7,638 bases of DNA from an uncultured Verrucomicrobia subdivision 3 bacterium (GTDB lineage: Bacteria > Verrucomicrobiota > Verrucomicrobiae > Limisphaerales > CAMLLE01). The DNA lies in NCBI GenBank assembly GCA_946480555.1, contig CAMLLE010000128.1, positions 1 through 7,638 on the forward strand, written 5' to 3'. The translations under genes were made by a program, and so were the position numbers. Shown here in pieces: positions 5,605-7,638 of this stretch; positions within the stretch are counted from its first letter, which is position 1, and every line of letters begins with the position of its first letter. The notes beneath the pieces were generated by a model. It worked only from the letters and a program-made list of their open reading frames with translations. It did no database searches and had not been told where the DNA came from.

Positions 5605-7128
5605 CTAAGCCGCGTGGCGTGCCTGGCGTTTCGGCAAGGTGGGTGCAGCTGCACGATTTACCGGCAACTCTTCGCGCAGATGATCTTTGAGGAAACCGGG
5701 CTTGTCATGGCGGCCGCCGCGTTGGTAATCGCGCCAAAGCGCCTGAGCGACGGTTTCGGGATTCAACTTCAGTTCGTGCGTGAGAAACTCGAAAAGCAGT
5801 TCCATCAATTTCACCAGCGCGATGCTGTCCGTGCGGCGCGTGCGCGCGTAAAGCCAGTCGCTGAGTTGCAGAACCTGAGCGAACGGCGATCTGCCTTCGG
5901 CCCAGAGCAGCGGTGTCGTTTCAACGAAGTTGCCGCTGTTGCCGACGAGATCCCAATACTTCGCAAAGCGCCGGAGCCGTTGCATGGTCGCGAAGTCGAT
6001 CAGCTTGTTCTGCAGAATCTCGTAGGGTGGATGCGCGCTGTACACCATCTGCCAGTCCTGATCGTGCCTCACAATCGGCGTGCCACGCAGTCGTTTGAGA
6101 ATGCCAACCTGGATTTCATGTGGCACCAGCTTGATGAGCCGGTCGAAACCTGCTGCGAAGCTTTCAATGCTTTCGCCGGGCAAACCGACGATCAGATCAG
6201 CGTGCAGGTGAACACCCGTTCGCTGCCGCAGGAAATGAAAGTTGTCCTCCAAACGATCGTAGTTTTGGCGGCGCTTGATCAATCCACCGACCTCGGGGTT
6301 GAACGTCTGAATTCCAACTTCAAATTGAAGCGAGCCGCGTGGAAACTTCGCGATCACTTCGCGCAACGCGTCGGGCAGCCGATCAGGCACCATCTCGAAG
6401 TGATAGAAGTGTCCAGGCCGATATCGCTCCAGAAAGAATTCCAGGATCGCTTTGCTGAAGTTCAGATTCAGGTTGAACGTGCGATCCACGAACTTGAATT
6501 GTGTCACGCCGCGATCGATCAGCCGCTGCAGATGATCAAGCAGCACCGGAAGCGAAGTCTGTCGCACGGGAACATCGAGCGACGAGAGGCAGAATTCACA
6601 CGTGAACGGGCATCCGCGCGAAGCTTCGACGTAAATGATCCGATGCGCGATGTCGTCGGCGTTGTAGAAATCGTAAGGCAACGTGAGTTGCGTGAAAACG
6701 GGCAGGGGGGCGGGAATGATTTTGGGAAGCGGCGTCTCGCTATTCAGAATCGCTCGGCAGACTTCCGCGAACTTCAGGTCGGCTTCGCCGCTGATGACGT
6801 GATCGGCGAGCTGAACGAGCGGCTGGGTTTCCAGCTCGTGACTGACTTCCGGCCCGCCGAGGATGATTTTGATGTCGGGCCGCACGCGCTTGATGGCGCT
6901 GATCACTTCCGCAGTTTCCGTAACGTTCCAGATGTAAACGCCGAAGCCAATAATCTGCGGGGCGCGCGCGAGAATTTGCTCGGCGATATCGAGCGGGCGC
7001 TGGTTGATGTCAAATTCCGCGATGCATGCGCGCGGCTGGAGTTCTCCGAGATTCGCCATCAGGTAACGCAACCCGAACGAAGCGTGAATGTACTTCGCGT
7101 TCAGCGTGGTGAGGACGATGTCCGGCAT
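5605..7128 (-). CDS. Radical SAM protein with N-terminal cobalamin-binding-type domain (DUF4080-like)
   Basis: A 507-residue cytoplasmic enzyme expected to cleave S-adenosylmethionine to a 5'-deoxyadenosyl radical; substrate unknown. The N-terminus ([18 protein letters not shown], residues 6-23) and GFGVYIWN (61-68), GGPEVS (91-96) and GEAD (114-117) form a Rossmann-like B12-binding-type fold. The radical SAM core follows, with [10 protein letters not shown] (171-180) giving the 4Fe-4S ligands Cys173, Cys177 and Cys180, then FEVGIQTFN (269-277) and [11 protein letters not shown] (310-320). The last 130 or so residues fit a DUF4080-type extension. The classical cobalamin DxHxxG motif is not seen, so B12 may bind without the lower His ligand or not at all. 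The start at 7128 is chosen because the family N-terminus begins there; the open frame back to 7245 encodes Ser/Pro-rich, unconserved-looking residues. Radical SAM is sure, the DUF4080 label fairly likely. Confidence 0.92.
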   Translation of the reverse strand: MPDIVLTTLNAKYIHASFGLRYLMANLGELQPRACIAEFDINQRPLDIAEQILARAPQIIGFGVYIWNVTETAEVISAIKRVRPDIKIILGGPEVSHELETQPLVQLADHVISGEADLKFAEVCRAILNSETPLPKIIPAPLPVFTQLTLPYDFYNADDIAHRIIYVEASRGCPFTCEFCLSSLDVPVRQTSLPVLLDHLQRLIDRGVTQFKFVDRTFNLNLNFSKAILEFFLERYRPGHFYHFEMVPDRLPDALREVIAKFPRGSLQFEVGIQTFNPEVGGLIKRRQNYDRLEDNFHFLRQRTGVHLHADLIVGLPGESIESFAAGFDRLIKLVPHEIQVGILKRLRGTPIVRHDQDWQMVYSAHPPYEILQNKLIDFATMQRLRRFAKYWDLVGNSGNFVETTPLLWAEGRSPFAQVLQLSDWLYARTRRTDSIALVKLMELLFEFLTHELKLNPETVAQALWRDYQRGGRHDKPGFLKDHLREELPVNRAAAPTLPKRQARHAA

Positions 7129-7135
7129 TCGCGGC

Positions 7136-7164
7136 AAGCTAGCGGATGTGCTGAGGCCGTGCAA
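7136..7164 (-). promoter_or_regulatory. Candidate promoter of the radical SAM gene (leaderless arrangement)
   Basis: On the minus strand TTGCAC (7159-7164) is followed after exactly 17 bp by TAGCTT (7136-7141, a fit to TANNNT). Seven bases then lead to the ATG at 7128. This supports starting the protein at 7128 rather than at the upstream in-frame ATG at 7245, which would lie upstream of this promoter. Confidence 0.35.
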
Positions 7165-7225
7165 TGGGACGGAAGGTGAGGGGAGCAATTCTTTCCGTGA
7201 ACCTGATGCGGGTAGGGACATCGTG

Positions 7226-7254
7226 CGGCCGGGCATCCCCACCATCGGCCGGGC
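7226..7254. promoter_or_regulatory. Pair of 9-bp direct repeats in the divergent control region
   Basis: CGGCCGGGC occurs at 7226-7234 and again at 7246-7254, start to start 20 bp, about two helical turns, so both copies face the same side of the DNA. They lie between the radical SAM start (7128) and the response regulator start (7374), about 60 bp beyond the proposed radical SAM -35. They could be tandem operator sites. In GC-rich DNA chance is a real alternative. Confidence 0.22.
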
Positions 7255-7373
7255 GGTTCATTGGGATGGCGGGCGAGAAAGGGCCTGGGATCGAGCCGTC
7301 GCACCGCGGTTTGGGGTCGAAACCCTATTCTGTGAAGTGGGGGGCGTTGCTAGAAGCAATGGAAAACAAATCT

Positions 7374-7638
7374 ATGAGAAAAATCTCTGTGCTGCTCGTT
7401 GACGATCACACCGTAGTCCGCCAAGGACTTAAAGCGCTCCTGCGTCCGGAGGAAGACATTGAAGTCATTGGTGAGGCTGAAAATGGGCGCGTCGCCGTCC
7501 AGATGGCGCGCAAGACTCCACCCGACGTCGTGGTGATGGATGTGGCAATGCCGCTGTTGAACGGCTTGGAAGCCACGCGCCAGATCCTGAAGACGGTTCC
7601 GAACACCAAGGTGCTCGTGCTCACCTCCTACAGCGATG
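7374..7638 (+). CDS. Response regulator, receiver domain (NarL/FixJ type; 3' end off the window)
   Basis: The 88 visible residues are most of a CheY-like receiver domain: the acidic pair Asp10-Asp11 in VLLVDDHTVVRQGLKALL, the phosphoacceptor Asp56 in VVVMDVAMP, the LLNGLEATRQIL helix and the conserved Thr84 in VLVLTSYSD. The sequence style (DDHTVVRQGL, AMPLLNGLEATR) is typical of NarL/FixJ regulators, which carry a LuxR-type helix-turn-helix at the C-terminus. That half is beyond the edge, so DNA binding is inferred. A partner histidine kinase would phosphorylate Asp56; none is visible. Two in-frame ATGs exist, at 7359 and 7374. I chose 7374 because GGAA (7361-7364) lies nine bases before it and because the protein then starts five residues before its first strand, as is usual. 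It is divergent from the radical SAM gene across 245 bp. Confidence 0.93.
   Translation, partial: MRKISVLLVDDHTVVRQGLKALLRPEEDIEVIGEAENGRVAVQMARKTPPDVVVMDVAMPLLNGLEATRQILKTVPNTKVLVLTSYSD

Noticed and set aside
3332..5608. A 758-codon open frame on the plus strand, opposite hrpA
   Set aside because: It is a GC-rich antisense shadow: no recognisable domain, Arg/Ala/Gly/Phe-heavy composition, and the opposite strand is an unmistakable HrpA.
5578..7179. A 533-codon plus-strand open frame opposite the radical SAM gene
   Set aside because: Antisense shadow; the minus strand carries the CxxxCxxC radical SAM motif and conserved core.
7129..7245. An upstream in-frame ATG at 7245 that would extend the radical SAM protein by 39 residues
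   Set aside because: The added residues are Ser/Pro-rich with no fold, family proteins begin at the [15 protein letters not shown] position, and the candidate promoter lies inside the extension.
7325..7332. Promoter -10 (TATTCT) for the response regulator
   Set aside because: No -35-like hexamer is found 16-18 bp upstream, so the match stands alone.

Overview
The window is a GC-rich bacterial chromosome fragment with four genes on the minus strand (a CII-like regulator, an HU protein, a full-length HrpA helicase and a radical SAM protein) and one divergent plus-strand gene (a NarL/FixJ-type response regulator). The two outermost genes are cut by the window edges. Gene content, the CII-like regulator and several dispersed intergenic repeats best fit Verrucomicrobiota (possibly the Pedosphaera/Limisphaera group). 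That placement is from recall of similar genomes, not a search.

Layout: 1-413 (minus) is a CII-like helix-turn-helix protein whose C-terminus runs off the left edge. 414-628 is intergenic and holds the rho-independent terminator of the next gene. 629-916 (minus) is an HU-type nucleoid protein. 917-1192 is intergenic, with a palindrome upstream of HU and a large inverted repeat of 8-bp units (1084-1151). 1193-5434 (minus) is hrpA, 1413 codons, which appears to have absorbed repeat DNA in frame at two places. 5435-5604 is a repeat-rich spacer. 5605-7128 (minus) is a radical SAM protein with an N-terminal cobalamin-binding-type fold. 7129-7373 is the divergent control region. From 7374 (plus) runs a response regulator receiver domain cut by the right edge.

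The genes do not form an obvious pathway. They look like a housekeeping and regulatory neighbourhood (nucleoid structure, RNA or ribosome quality control, radical enzyme, two-component signalling), each with its own spacer. I see no mobile element, CRISPR array, toxin or defence cassette, tRNA or rRNA, and no previously undescribed multi-gene system.

The two signals most worth a second look are these. (1) Dispersed repeats flank hrpA on both sides, and repeat-like DNA also lies inside it: a 10-bp-stem hairpin and a 7-bp-period array, both at places where the protein carries extra residues compared with E. coli HrpA. (2) All four minus-strand genes lack a clear Shine-Dalgarno sequence. Each has a TTG-containing -35-like hexamer, a 16-17 bp spacer and a -10-like hexamer ending only 7-9 nt before the ATG, an arrangement expected for leaderless mRNAs.
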